Assembly (NCBI GenBank): GCA_037043455.1
Contig: JAWPHD010001327.1
Span: 269,350-333,349 of the forward strand
Source: Cyrtodaria siliqua
Taxonomy: Eukaryota > Mollusca > Bivalvia > Adapedonta > Hiatellidae
Length of the DNA: 64,000 nt
Reading direction: 5' to 3'
Shown here: positions 53,330 to 63,960 of the stretch, piece by piece
Layout of the letters: each line of letters opens with the position of its first letter
How positions within the stretch are numbered: position 1 is the first letter of the stretch
Position numbers and translations under genes: made by a program
Notes under the pieces: model-generated
The model's database searches: none
What the model was told of the DNA's origin: nothing
The model's input: the letters and a program-made list of their open reading frames with translations, nothing else

Positions 53330-54225
53330 GTACCAAAAAGTAAATACAGACGTCGAACAGGAACAGAAGATTTGTGGGGTTGACTTTGGTCAACCATAAA
53401 TGCGTGTAGAAATTTGGTCAACCACAAATGCGTGTAGAAACAAACAGCAAGTACAAGGATGAATAAGTGGCAAAATATATGACATCACAAAAATAAAAGG
53501 GTTGACAAAAAGGGAATCGAATCACCGCGATATAGAGCTGGGGACCTTGCCATTAACAGCCACCGGACGATGCTGTTTAGATGAGGATATAACACCAATG
53601 ACATGTATTTGTGTTTGTAAACAGATAAAGCATATGTATGTCAATCTTTATTAACAGGGAAATGCGTCATACATAGCCTAACATGTGCTAAAAATTACAT
53701 TAAACACCAAACAAACAAACACACCAATAAAACGTTTGATTTGATGTTTCATGTATTTGCAGAATTTAATATAATAACATGAAATGTAAATATAGATATA
53801 AAAATCGAACAGGAAAGCAGCATTCAAAGACGACAAACACACACAGAAACAAAGAACAAATTTAAAGATGAATAAAAGGACAAATAAGACATCACAAACA
53901 AAAAAGGGTTGACAATTAGGGCTACCGCCTTGGAACGGTCAGTGGCAACAAAGGCCGCTGGGGGGTTTAAACCAGGTTCTAGGGTGCACCAAACCTCACA
54001 CTTACCCTACTGTCAACCCAATAAAACGGGACAGTGTAAATAAAAATCCCCGCCATGGACTATTCTCTAACCAACAAGGTAGCATTAATAGGCAATATAA
54101 GTAACACACAAAGATGCTCATGAATATATGAATATAAAACAACAATAGCCTAGAAAGCCTTTAAATAAAGAAGGTACTCAGTGACTTCAAACCAGTTCGT
54201 AACGACATATCCGAATTGTTTGCAT
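53330..54225 (+). repeat. Dispersed repeat R2, two adjacent copies
   Basis: Copy a (53330-53560) and copy b (53795-54225) share 'TCGAACAGGAA', 'GACATCACAAA' and 'AAAAGGGTTGACAA'. Copy b continues with 'TACCGCCTTGGAACGGTCAG', 'TTTAAACCAGGTTCTAGGGT', 'CTACTGTCAACCCAATAAAA' and 'GTAGCATTAATAGGCAATAT'. Related copies are at 55645-55815, 56725-57310, 59985-60130 and 61285-61410, all in the same orientation, so R2 may be an interspersed element amplified locally. Confidence 0.85.
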
Positions 54226-54281
54226 GCACATCAGATAAATGTCATCTCGCATCTCGAGAGACAACAAACACATTCTACTTA

Positions 54282-54380
54282 TGATTTATACCGCACATCA
54301 AGCAGATAAACGGTGATTTATACCGCACATAAAAGCAGATAAACGGTGATTTATACCGCACATCAAGCAGATAAACGGTA
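54282..54380 (+). repeat. 33-bp repeat, three units
   Basis: Units contain 'GATTTATACCGCACATCAAG' and 'CAGATAAACGGT'. Confidence 0.95.
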
Positions 54381-54639
54381 GCTATAAAGATAAGAGTAAT
54401 ACAACAACGAGATACCGTTTTAAATCAGTTAGAAGCATTTAATAGATTTCTCCGAAATCGCAACAACTAATATGTTATAAATTTAACAAAATATCTGATA
54501 TCTGAACAAATACACGTTTGTAACATTAGTACCGTTATATGTAGCAATATATACAAAACAGGAATCACTATTTTAACAGAGTGTATCAAGAAGTAAAAGT
54601 GAGCTCATTTATTTAGCCACCCATCACCCAACGGATGTG

Positions 54640-55520
54640 GTTATACCATTTTGTGTTTTTATTTGCTAGCTATGATACAAATAAAGACATATTTGAAACA
54701 AAATATGACTAGAGCAAAGTCGATGGAAGGTCCATCGCAAATATCTGCATTTTGCTGTCATGTACAAATCATAGCCAACCGCTGTGTCAAATATGAACAC
54801 CCTCCCTTGACAAGCGTAGAAGAACTTAGGGTTGCAAGGAAACAATGATAATACAAAGATTCATTAAGAATTATGAAAACTTTAGCTGTGGTGTTCATTT
54901 TGGTGAATTTGACCTTTTTCCCTGGGTAGGAGGGTCCACAAATCAAATCTCACAACCCATTTCTTTCCTTAGAAAATACTGACAATGACGGATTATATGT
55001 TTATTTTGGTGAATTCGAAATTTTGACCTTGACCCCGGTCCCCGAGGTTAGACCCTGGATTCGAAACCTCCGTTGTCATCTACACATTTTAAGCAACCAC
55101 TATGATAAATGTGAACACACTCATTCAATTGTAGAAGGAGCTTAGGTTACGATACGAGGAAGCAATCCAATGGATGCTGACCCCATATGACCATAATTCC
55201 CTTCACCCCGCGAAGAAGGATCCGTACATGAAATCGAAAAACTTGTTCCTTATTGCATGCGTGTATGATGATTTATAGCATGCAATACATGTACATTAAC
55301 AATGTTGAAATTCACAGGATTAATGTTCATTTCGGTGAATTTGACATTTTGAACTTTCCATCTAGCTCCCGGGGTCAGTCCTTTTATTCGAAACCTTCGT
55401 TGCAACTGGCTTTATAACAACTGTTCTTAATATGAACACCCTCTTTCAACTATTAAAGAAGGATGTCAGGTTACGAGCAAAACCGACTGACGGACACACG
55501 GACGGACGGGACTGACCACA
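54640..55520 (+). repeat. Three ~290-bp tandem units ending in GACGGACGG
   Basis: Each unit has 'TTCATTTTGGTGAATTTGAC', 'GGATTCGAAACCTCCGTTGT'-like, 'TATGAACACCCTC' and 'GTAGAAG.A.CTTAGGTTACGA'. The set ends with 'GACGGACACACGGACGGACG' at about 55490. It has the layout of other bivalve-type repeats in the window. Confidence 0.75.
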
Positions 55521-55644
55521 GTATATTCAGTTTTCTTCGTAAAGTACGGATTGAGACGGAGGAATGTTCCAGAAAATGGCATAAATCAGTTTAACAATTA
55601 CCTTCAATCTGTATATATTAAAAACTTCAATATATAGAAGTAGA

Positions 55645-55815
55645 GATAAACATGATAAAAGTCGAACAGGGGAAATGTAGCATTCAAGGACCAAAGTCAA
55701 CCAAAAGCACGCATAGAAACAAACAACAATTTAAAACATGACTAAACGGCAAGACACGACATCACAAACATAAAAGTGTCGACAATAGGGTTACCGCCTT
55801 GGAACGGTCTAAGCT
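55645..55815 (+). repeat. Dispersed repeat R2, truncated copy
   Basis: It matches the first ~170 bp of R2 ('AAAAGTCGAACAGG' to 'TACCGCCTTGGAACGGTC') and stops there. Confidence 0.85.
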
Positions 55816-56455
55816 TGTCATTTCGGTATTATGTTTATTTCGGTATTCGATATAGTGATCCAAACTTAAAAAAGCGATTCAACAAATGCTATGCTTCCAT
55901 TATTGACATTTCCCCTTACTTATATAGAAGATAACATTCAACTGGCAAAACGGTGGGCTTTATTTTATTGAAACTATCCGGATAAAATAGCGCTTCGTAA
56001 ACAGGATCGTGATAAATTGTTTTTCCTATGATATTAAATTATTTAAAGTTTTAAGAACATTTCTTTCAGCTATTTATGACCATCTTGTTTCGCGCATAAC
56101 TATCTGATCGCGACACAAACGTTTTTATTGCACCTCGCACAACATCCTAGGAATTTCATTGGATTAGAGCGGTCACATGGTGACCCTCTATTATTCTATA
56201 GTGGGTCAGTAGATTTCATAGAGGGTCACTAAAACAATATGGACTACAATTCCGATTTAAAGTTTAAATCATTTGCAAATAGTTCTTTAAGGCGTTAGTA
56301 ACAATCATAATAAGTAAATTTAATAATGTTTTTAAACTGTACCGGTCGTGACGTCAGCGTCATGACGTCGAATTGCGCGAACGTCTTAATGACGTTGACG
56401 CTCCATTAAAATGGGTTAAATATCGGCGTTTGCCTTAAAAGAGGTGCTCGATGCA

Positions 56456-56594
56456 ATTATTGGGTTTGTTGCTGACCCCCTACAGAAATATGTGGGGTCA
56501 GTCAGATGTATAGGGGGACTCGGCTATCGCCTCGCCCCCTATAAATCTCACTAACCCCACATATTTCTGAGGGGGTCAGTAACAAACCCAATAA
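56456..56594. repeat. 139-bp hairpin element
   Basis: The arms 'ATTGGGTTTGTTGCTGACCC' and the inverse ending 'GTAACAAACCCAAT' pair over ~45 bp. An inner stem 'ATAGGGGG...CCCCCTAT' extends the palindrome through the centre. A shorter relative, 'AGTGGGTCAGTAGATTTCAT' with 'AGAGGGTCACT', lies at 56180-56235. Likely a small fold-back MITE. Confidence 0.85.
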
Positions 56595-56724
56595 CTAATA
56601 ATGTATATTGCACTAGTGTTCATATTTATGACCAACATTAACTAACTGTTTAGATAGTGAAGACATTGCTAGTTTGTACTGTCTGCCTAAAAGGTAAGAA
56701 TTAATTTAAAACATAAAATATTAA

Positions 56725-57310
56725 AAGTAGATATAAAAGTCGAACAGCAAATGTCGCATTCAAGGACCACAGTCAACCACAAACATGGACAGAAACAAAC
56801 AACAATTATAAAGATGAATAAAAAGCAAGATATGAGATCACAAACATAAAAGGGTTGACAATAGGGCTACCGCCTTGGAACGGTCAATGGCATAACGGCC
56901 GCTGGAGGTTTAAACCAGGTTCATGGGTGCACCGAACACCAGTCTTACAGGACAGTGTAAATAAAGATATCCCCGCCAGGTACACTAGTCTTACAGGACA
57001 GTGTAAATAAATATATCCCCTCCAGGTTATATTCTCTGACAAACAGGCAGCATTAATAGGCAATATAACTAAAACACATACATGATCATGTACATATTAT
57101 ATTAAAAAACAAAAGCATATAAAGGCACAAAGCAATTACTCAATGACTTGGCAGAAGTCAGAGCAACAAGAAAACACACCGTTAAGGGTACGACAAGACA
57201 CGATTTAACACAAACATCAAACGCTACCGTCCTGTAAGGATTTAGGTAGACGTCATCATAGGGTCCACAGTCTGTCCGGTCATCGCACATTCAAAGAGGA
57301 AAACATTATG
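56725..57310 (+). repeat. Dispersed repeat R2, longest copy
   Basis: It runs from 'GTCGAACAGCAAATGTCGCA' through 'CTACCGCCTTGGAACGGTCA', with an internal ~45-bp duplication ('CACTAGTCTTACAGGACAGT'), to 'CGGTCATCGCACATTCAAAG'. Its last ~200 bp are the reverse complement of 62855-63060. Confidence 0.85.
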
Positions 57311-57954
57311 GCGAACTGTAAATGGGTGAAGAGTGATGATTGTGTACCATTTTTAAAATAAAGAATGGATTTTAATAAGAAAAATAGTATGTAGATGATA
57401 ACAGTTAAATGCAAAGCCCCAAAACGCATACATTTGCAGAAATGTTAGGGTTATATTTGCCCTATTCTCAAAAAAAAATACCCACAACATATGTTTTTCA
57501 TTTCATTATCTCGAAGTTTATAATAAAAATGTTAAGACAAAAATTTATATTTACTTGTTTATTTTTTCCGAAATGTCTCTTTTTCCCCTAAAATAATTCT
57601 ACCACTGTTTCATAGGCTCTAAAAGGCATTAACATATTATACCACTCCATTTCCGCATATATCTTGCATTTTTATTCATATATATGTAATAGGGACAAAT
57701 AAAAATTTAGTTAGTATTAGTATAATCTTATTTAACAATAAGATTACATAATAATGGGAAATAGGTCAAAAGCAAAGTCCTATGACTACGTCTTTTAAAA
57801 GTGATCTTTTTAGAAAATGCACTTCTTACTTTAGGAAAAAAAAACTGGAGTAAATTCATTGATACATTTGTTTTATTCCGTCAATATGGTAATACCATGC
57901 TAAAGGCACCATGAGCCTTCTAGTCGTTTTTTTATAAAGATTTCCCATGTACTG
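57311..57954. other. Gene-free interval
   Basis: AT-rich, with no supported gene. Confidence 0.6.
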
Positions 57955-58230
57955 TTAAATGAAGACAAATACTGAAAAGTCGATCGCTTGGAAGCAACAA
58001 ACACAAACAAGAGAGAAAAGTAGCAGACTCGGTTTTATTGAGTCTGTTCATAAGAGGTAATGTAAAATGCTACACATCTCACGCCTCCTAGAACCGGCTT
58101 AAGCAATATTCTACTTTAAAGCCACACAGATTAATCTTGATGATTCCAAAGGACCAGTAAGTAATAACACTACTGATTTGTAGTCTGGCGACATTTTACG
58201 ACCGCCACACTTCAAACACACCCAGTCTAA
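57955..58230 (-). repeat. Dispersed repeat R1-related block
   Basis: 'AGCAGACTCGGTTTTATTGA' and 'GTCTGTTCATAAGAGGTAAT' correspond, inverted, to the R1 end block in the Polinton ('ATGAACAGTCTCAATCAAAC'). 'GGCGACATTTTACGACCGCC' corresponds to the R1 start ('GGCAGTAAAACGTC'). So this is the joining region of two R1 units. Confidence 0.75.
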
Positions 58231-58431
58231 TTACAATTGAATGTAATTAATGTAATACCCGTTCGTTTGTTTTGTTTAAATATTCACTTTTTGTTATTGT
58301 ATTAGGGTTTACATACTATATATTTGTAAATATACCATTTTTTATGTTTTACAATGAGTCTCAATATGTTTACCTGATATGCAAATGCTGGCACTGAACA
58401 TAAACAAACACAAACACATAGTTAAGTAATA

Positions 58432-58463
58432 GATAGAGTCTGGTCTCAGCGAGACTCTATCTT
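58432..58463. repeat. Short perfect-stem palindrome
   Basis: 'AGATAGAGTCT' and 'AGACTCTATCT' flank a 10-base loop and are followed by T5. It resembles a transcript stem-loop but has no gene next to it. Confidence 0.6.
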
Positions 58464-58654
58464 TTTGTAGCATGGTGTACTTAGTAAACTCTGTGACGTC
58501 ATAGTGACCGTACTCTAAATTCCAATATCCGGTAGTTGTAGTACGGTGTAGCCACGCCCCTTTAGTTACCCTAAATTAAACGATTTAATGCTCTGCATTC
58601 ATCAAAGGAAATATCACCGACCATGCTACAAAACAACTTTAAATGATGGGCTAT

Positions 58655-58880
58655 TATACTGTTGGTGGTTATGTTTACTGTAAAATAGAGCACGCCCTTA
58701 AATGTCAAACATGCAAGCACATACAAACCGATAAAGGTGATCCTTTGGGAGCAACAAACACAATTAAAAGAATAAAGCAGCAGACTCGGTTTTATTGAGT
58801 CTGTTCATGAGAAGTAATGAAAGAAGCAACAACTTGCAAATAGTCAAAATGGAAAGATTAAATAAGGCTACACGCATTTG
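58655..58880 (-). repeat. Dispersed repeat R1-related block
   Basis: It contains 'GGAGCAACAAACACAATTAA' and 'GCAGACTCGGTTTTATTGAG', as at 57955, and then diverges. Confidence 0.75.
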
Positions 58881-59164
58881 TCTTAAAGAGTGTTTCCATG
58901 TTTCCTATTTTATTCTCCTCATGGTGATATATTGGTCGTATATATATGCCTGACCGGCTCCCTTGAGTTTAGGTTTTACATAAAAAAATCAAAACTATAC
59001 ATTTTACATCATAAAATAGAGGAATTGAACGCAGAAGTTTGTACTGGTATGACTGTTACTTTTAGATTATTTTAAACAAACTAAACCGCCAAATAACGGC
59101 AAAATTACACTCTTTCCATGTGTTCATGTAACATAATAATACATTTGTGCAAACTTATTGATTT
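58881..59164. other. Gene-free interval
   Basis: No supported gene. Confidence 0.6.
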
Positions 59165-59700
59165 ATTCACGGAGTTTTAGCTCTACTGATCAAAGAGCAG
59201 CAGTGCTTATGCCGTGGTGCGGTGTCAGTCGTCGGTCAGTTAACTTTATTTTAAGGACTACTCCTCTGAAACTACTGGATGGATTTTTATGAAACTTTAC
59301 ATGAATGTGGCCCACTACATCTAGTTAATACTAGAAAAACCTCACGTTGATGTGAAATCCAAAATGGTCGCCAAAGCTAAAAAACATTGAAAAATAAACA
59401 AGTTTGTAGAGACTACTTTTTGAAAACTATAAGACTTTGTGATATTGATATGTGACTTTTTCTAAAATGATCAGCATGACATGATGTTGGTCCATGTTGA
59501 AAATCATTTTGATTCGTCATTAAACATGGCCTGCAGCGGTCATCTTTGTTTACATTATATAGTAACAACCTGTAGTGACTACTCCTCTGAAACTACTTGA
59601 CAGATTTGCATGAAACTTCACGGGAATGCTGATCTAGCTAATAAAACCTATCAGTAGAGCTTCAAGGTCATTGACATCCATTTAAAATACCCGTGAAGAA
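59165..59700. repeat. Repeat with two 'CTACTCCTCTGAAACTACT' units
   Basis: It starts with 'TTTTAGCTCTACTGATCAAA' and 'GTCAGTCGTCGGTCAGTTAA', the inverse of GACGGACGA-type tails. 59257-59340 and 59570-59640 share 'CTACTCCTCTGAAACTACT' and 'ATGAAACTT.AC..GAATG'. This wording also resembles the fold-back terminus at 34005 ('TCTCTGAAACCACTGGGCGA'). 'CTTCAAGGTCATTGACATCC' recurs near 32940. Confidence 0.7.
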
Positions 59701-59984
59701 TATGCGTAAAATTAATTATGAGTTGGTAACTCTTAGTTCGACGATTTAGTTCTGGGGTTTACTCTGGCTGGTTAAAGCCGTTTGTATTGTATACATACCT
59801 CGTCGTCAGTAGGTTTAGAAACGGTGTACACGATGTTGATATTGTAAACTTTTGGTTATTGCTGGCGGGATAGATACTTTAACCAAAAGGAATCAAGCTT
59901 GTTTGAGTTTCAGTCAGTTTGGTAATATATCAGCTCATAAGTGTCTGTCATACGTGACCGATCCCGTTACAGTTATATACATCT

Positions 59985-60130
59985 AAAAGTATAAAAATCG
60001 AACAGAAAATGCAGCTTTCACAGAACACAGTAAACCCCAAAACACGCAAAAAGACAAAAAAGAATGGCAATAGTAATAATAAAGGCATATGACGTCAAAA
60101 ACACAATAAGAAATATCTTTAAAAAAGATA
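59985..60130 (+). repeat. Dispersed repeat R2, diverged partial copy
   Basis: 'AAATCGAACAGAAAATGCAG' and 'GACGTCAAAAACACAATAAG' follow the R2 start, then homology ends. Confidence 0.65.
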
Positions 60131-60339
60131 GTCGGTGCGTTTGGCGAAGCACAATGTATATGTGATTGATGGTCATGAAGTGAAATAATTTTAATAGCGA
60201 AATGTAAGGTTAAGAGTAGAGCAATATAACGTTTTCTACAGGTTTTCCGATAAAAGTTGACACGGCAGCGCCAATGTGGGGAATTTGAATAAAACAAGTT
60301 AGTGCCTTCCATAACGGAAGTCCATTGTTAAAATATTTA

Positions 60340-60900
60340 AAGGGCCTTAACCCTGAAAGCAAGAGGTCCACGAGGGCCTGAATCGATATACTGGCACACA
60401 GTACTCTGTTAGATGATGATATATGCAAAATATCAAAGCTCTAACCTTGTGGTTTCAAAAAAGACGATTTTTAAAAGTATTTTCTAATATTTCTATGCAA
60501 ATCTTTTGACCCCCGGTTAGGGGCTTATTTTGAACCCAGGGTCACCACTATATGATGCTACATGCAAAATATCAAAGCTGTAGCCCTTGTGTCTTCAGAG
60601 AAGATGATTTTTAAATGTATTTTCTCTACATTACTATGTAAAACTTTTGACACCCCCACCCACCACCCCGGGTGGGACTAATTCTGACGCCAGTGTCACC
60701 ATTTGTACAATCTTGGTAAAGAAACACTAGATGTTGCTTCATGCAAAATATCAAAGCTGCAGCCCTTGTGGTTACAGAAAAGAATATTTTGGTCACCATT
60801 TGTACAAACTTGGTAGAGGACCACTAGGTGATGATATATACATAATATCTAACCTCTAGCCCTTGTGGTTTTGGAGAACACATCCGGGCACCTTAAAAAA
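60340..60900 (+). repeat. Three to four ~180-bp tandem units after an AAGAGGTCC motif
   Basis: It begins 'GCAAGAGGTCCACGAGGGCC', similar to the start of 17493-18466 ('AAGAGGCCCAAGAGGGCC'). The units share 'ATGCAAAATATCAAAGCT', 'CCCTTGTGGTTTC', 'AGA.GATTTTTAAA.GTATTT' and 'GTCACCA'. It looks like the same class of tandem-unit non-autonomous element with a different core. Confidence 0.75.
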
Positions 60901-61284
60901 TCACGGCGATATGTTATTTTCAATAGGGTTTCATTACCAGTTACCATGTAAAACTTACGCACTTTGCAAGGAAACAGAACAATTGATTTGCAATTTCAGC
61001 ATTTTTATTCCTTTCTTTATCTTTTCCGGACACGATTGAAGTAAAAGTAACAAATCACCTAACGATATACCATTTATCAACAACTACACTCTATAAACCA
61101 ATCTACTAGTTTCCTTTGGCCTTGTCAGACAAATTTAGCCAATCAACAATCAGTTTAATAAACTCTGTAGGCTTTCATAAGTTATGTATCGCTTTCAACT
61201 CGAGTTTTGATAGGCTTACACAGACGCACCTCCAGCGAGGCCAAAAGTCAGCTTAAACGGCTGGCGCCGAAAAAGTGTTGACAG
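60901..61284. other. Gene-free interval
   Basis: No supported gene or repeat. Confidence 0.55.
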
Positions 61285-61410
61285 TATGAGTATGACTACC
61301 GCCTTTGAACGTTCAGTGGCAAAAAGGCCGCTGGGGGTTTTAACCAGGTTCTAGGGCGCACCAAACCTCACACTTACCCTACTGTCAAGCCAATAAAACG
61401 GGACAGTTTT
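61285..61410 (+). repeat. Dispersed repeat R2, internal fragment
   Basis: Near-identical to 53920-54035: 'ACCGCCTTTGAACGTTCAGT', 'AACCAGGTTCTAGGGCGCAC', 'CTACTGTCAAGCCAATAAAA'. Confidence 0.85.
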
Positions 61411-61980
61411 GGAGTCTGGACAGATTTGGAGTCGGGGCAACGTTTTACAGCCACCACACAGCAATAAACAAACTAGTGTGAATGTCAATAAATCCTTAAA
61501 TGGAGATCCATTGGAAACAGCAATCAAACTTTATAGAGAAAAATAGTAGACTCGGTTTTATTAGTGTGTTTATGGGAGGTAATGAATATAATGAAACACA
61601 TCTCACTTCCTCTAGCACTGGCTTCACTGCAAAGCCACACACGTTGGACTTGATGATTCTCAAAGGATCAGTAAGTAATAACACTACTGATTTGTAGTCG
61701 TGGCGACGTTTTAAAATCGCCACACAGCACTAAACAAACATTAGTGTGGATGTCAATAAATACTGAAAAGATGATCCCTTGGAAGCAGCAAACGCCCACA
61801 ATAGAGCAAAATAGCGTTTTTTTCAGTCTGCTCATGAGAGGTAATATATGCAATATTATATTTTAAAAGCACAAATATTGCGCCTGATCTGCTGATGATC
61901 CCAAAGGTCCAGTACGTAATAACAATATACATTTTACAGCCGACACATAGCACTAAACAAACGCTAGTGCGAAAGCCTAT
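61411..61980 (-). repeat. Dispersed repeat R1-related blocks, tandem pair
   Basis: Two head-to-tail units (about 61450-61735 and 61736-61975) each contain 'AGTGTGGATGTCAATAAAT', 'CTTGGAAGCAGCAAAC'-like, 'GTCTG.TCATGAGAGGTAAT' and 'CCACACAGCACTAAACAAAC'. Unit length is about 260 bp. The arrangement shows R1 blocks can exist as tandem units. Confidence 0.75.
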
Positions 61981-62415
61981 TGTTATTCTGTAATTTGAAT
62001 ATGTCTGGTTATTATGTTATACGTTTTCCATGTAATTGATGGAACGCAACAAATTCATTTTGCAAGTGTTTGGTACATTATAATGAATACGAATTCCTGA
62101 TTTCATTTCATCGCGGCATTACACTTGCATGTATGACATTTATCACACTTATCCACGTCTTAAAAGTAAATGGGACATATACAGAAACACACAACGTCAA
62201 TTACTTGATAGTTTTATATCTTTCTTAAAAATCACTTGTATGTATAATAAGACGTCTAATAACTTAACACTCTAATCTTTATTCTTATTTGTAAAATATG
62301 TATTTTATCATTTAGTCAAATTTATTAAATTTCAATATGTGAAAAATCATGATTTTTTAGTAACAGAAATCTCGTAATCATTAATCATATGAATTAAAAC
62401 GAACACAAGTATAAT
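61975..62415 (+). repeat. Dispersed repeat, copy 2 (pair with 38480-38945)
   Basis: Collinear with the 38.5 kb copy over its full length at moderate identity. Confidence 0.7.
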
Positions 62416-62445
62416 TATCCAGTAAAGTGTTGAGAACACTTTCTG

Positions 62446-62502
62446 CCTTACAAGTCGAGCTTGTTCGAATCCCACTGGGAGCTCGACTTGTGAGAAAGTG
62501 TC
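62446..62502. repeat. 57-bp hairpin containing a tRNA B-box-like loop
   Basis: 'ACACTTTCT' and 'CAAGTCGAGC' pair with 'GCTCGACTTG' and 'AGAAAGTGT'. The loop reads 'GTTCGAATCCCACTGGG', an RNA polymerase III B-box look-alike. Probably a remnant of a tRNA-derived repeat. Confidence 0.65.
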
Positions 62503-62854
62503 GATTCCTATTGATGGCGACAGGTATATAGCACTGGTTCTATCCAGAAATAATTGGGTGGTATGACTTCACTTCTGAAAATCGATTGCAAAATATTATG
62601 ATAGTAACCCTGATCTACTTTTAAAGTAGAAAAGTAATTTAAGAACTCATCTGTGACCAGGACTATCACAACCTGACATCTATAGTGATGTGAATTACAA
62701 ATTTCGTAAGATCCTTGGTCATAATTACTTTTAAACACTGTTTTATTAAACTTGTTAAAAGGTTTATCAAAAGATGTTATGACCATATCATTGTGCAACT
62801 TACTGCATGTTTAGTGTTTGATCCGTTTACAGTTCGCCACTATGCTTTCCTCTT
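62503..62854. other. Gene-free interval
   Basis: No supported gene. Confidence 0.55.
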
Positions 62855-63060
62855 TGATTGTGCGATGACCGAACAGATTGTGGACCCTATGATGACGTCT
62901 ATCTAAATTCTTATAGGATTGTAGCGTTTGATGTTTGTCTTTAATATTTTCTTGTCGGACACATAACGGTGTGTTCTATTGTTGCTCTGGCTTCTGCTAA
63001 GTCATTTAAAGTGCTTACTTTGTGGATTTCTAGGCTCTTGCTTTTTATTGTCTCGCCTTT
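62855..63060 (-). repeat. R2 end segment, inverted copy
   Basis: Reverse complement of about 57105-57310: 'GTGGACCCTATGATGACGTC', 'TAGCGTTTGATGTTTGT', 'TAACGGTGTGTT', 'GTTGCTCTG.CTTCTGC.AAG'. Confidence 0.85.
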
Positions 63061-63082
63061 TCGAAGACAAAAAAGAGACATA

Positions 63083-63089
63083 GGTGTGT

Positions 63090-63186
<97 letters not shown>

Positions 63187-63215
63187 CGGGTGGGGGGGGG
63201 GGGGTGGTCGGCGGC
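63083..63215. repeat. (GT)n followed by an 83-base G run
   Basis: 'GTGTGTGTGTGTGTG' leads into 83 uninterrupted G (63104-63186), then C, GGG, T, another 13 G and a G-rich tail. The Gly and Pro frames across it are meaningless. It may be a real G-quadruplex-forming tract or a sequencing/consensus artefact. Confidence 0.95.
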
Positions 63216-63223
63216 GGCGTCAA

Positions 63224-63960
63224 CATTCAAGTTTTGCGTTTAGGTAATTTTCTCACAAACTGTATGCACTAGACCTTTCAAACTTTGGTCATAGTTGTAT
63301 CATGGGTGGAACATCGCAACGTGACAAAACAAATGTGGAAGTGACCTTGACCCTCCAAGCAAAGGGCAGATAACTTACTAACTTTTAGGTTCAACTTTTG
63401 CGTTTAGGTCATTTTTTTTTACAAACTGTATGCACTAGACCTTTCAAACTTTCCCTATAGTTGTATCTTGGGTGGTACATGGCAACGTGACAAAGCAAAT
63501 GTGCAAGTGACCTTGACCCTCCAAGCAAAGGGCAGATAACTTAATTTTTAGGTTCAACTTTTGCGTTTAGGTCACTTTTTCACAAATTGTATGCAATATA
63601 CCTTTAAAACTTTGCTTATAGTTGTATCTTGAGTGGTACATCGCAACATTACAAAGCAAATGTGGAAGTGACCTTGACCCTCCAAGCAAGGGCAGATAAC
63701 CTTATAAATTTTACCTTTAACTTTGGCGTTTAGGTAATTTTTTCACAAACTGTATTCACTAACCCCTTTCAAAGTTTGCTTATAGTTGTATCTTGAGTGG
63801 TACATTGCAACGTGACAAAGCAAATGTGGATGTGACCTTCACCATCCAAGCAAAGGGCAGATAACTTTATTACATTTACATCACTTTCTCATGAACTAGA
63901 ATTATGCACTAGATATTTTAAACCTAATTTATAGCTTAATCTTTGGAAGAAAACATATTC
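63224..63960 (+). repeat. ~163-bp tandem repeat, about 4.5 units
   Basis: Units start near 63256, 63421, 63584, 63746 and 63885 with 'ACAAACTGTATGCACTAGAC'. Each contains 'TATAGTTGTATCTTG.GTGG', 'GCAACGTGACAAAGCAAATG', 'GTGACCTTGACCCTCCAAGC' and 'AAAGGGCAGATAACTT'. The array probably continues past the window end. Confidence 0.93.

Noticed and set aside
58432..58463. Rho-independent terminator or histone 3' stem-loop
   Set aside because: A stem followed by T5 is present, but there is no adjacent gene, the genome is eukaryotic, and the histone stem-loop consensus is absent.
62969..63247. Poly-glycine and poly-proline frames
   Set aside because: They arise from the G homopolymer on each strand.
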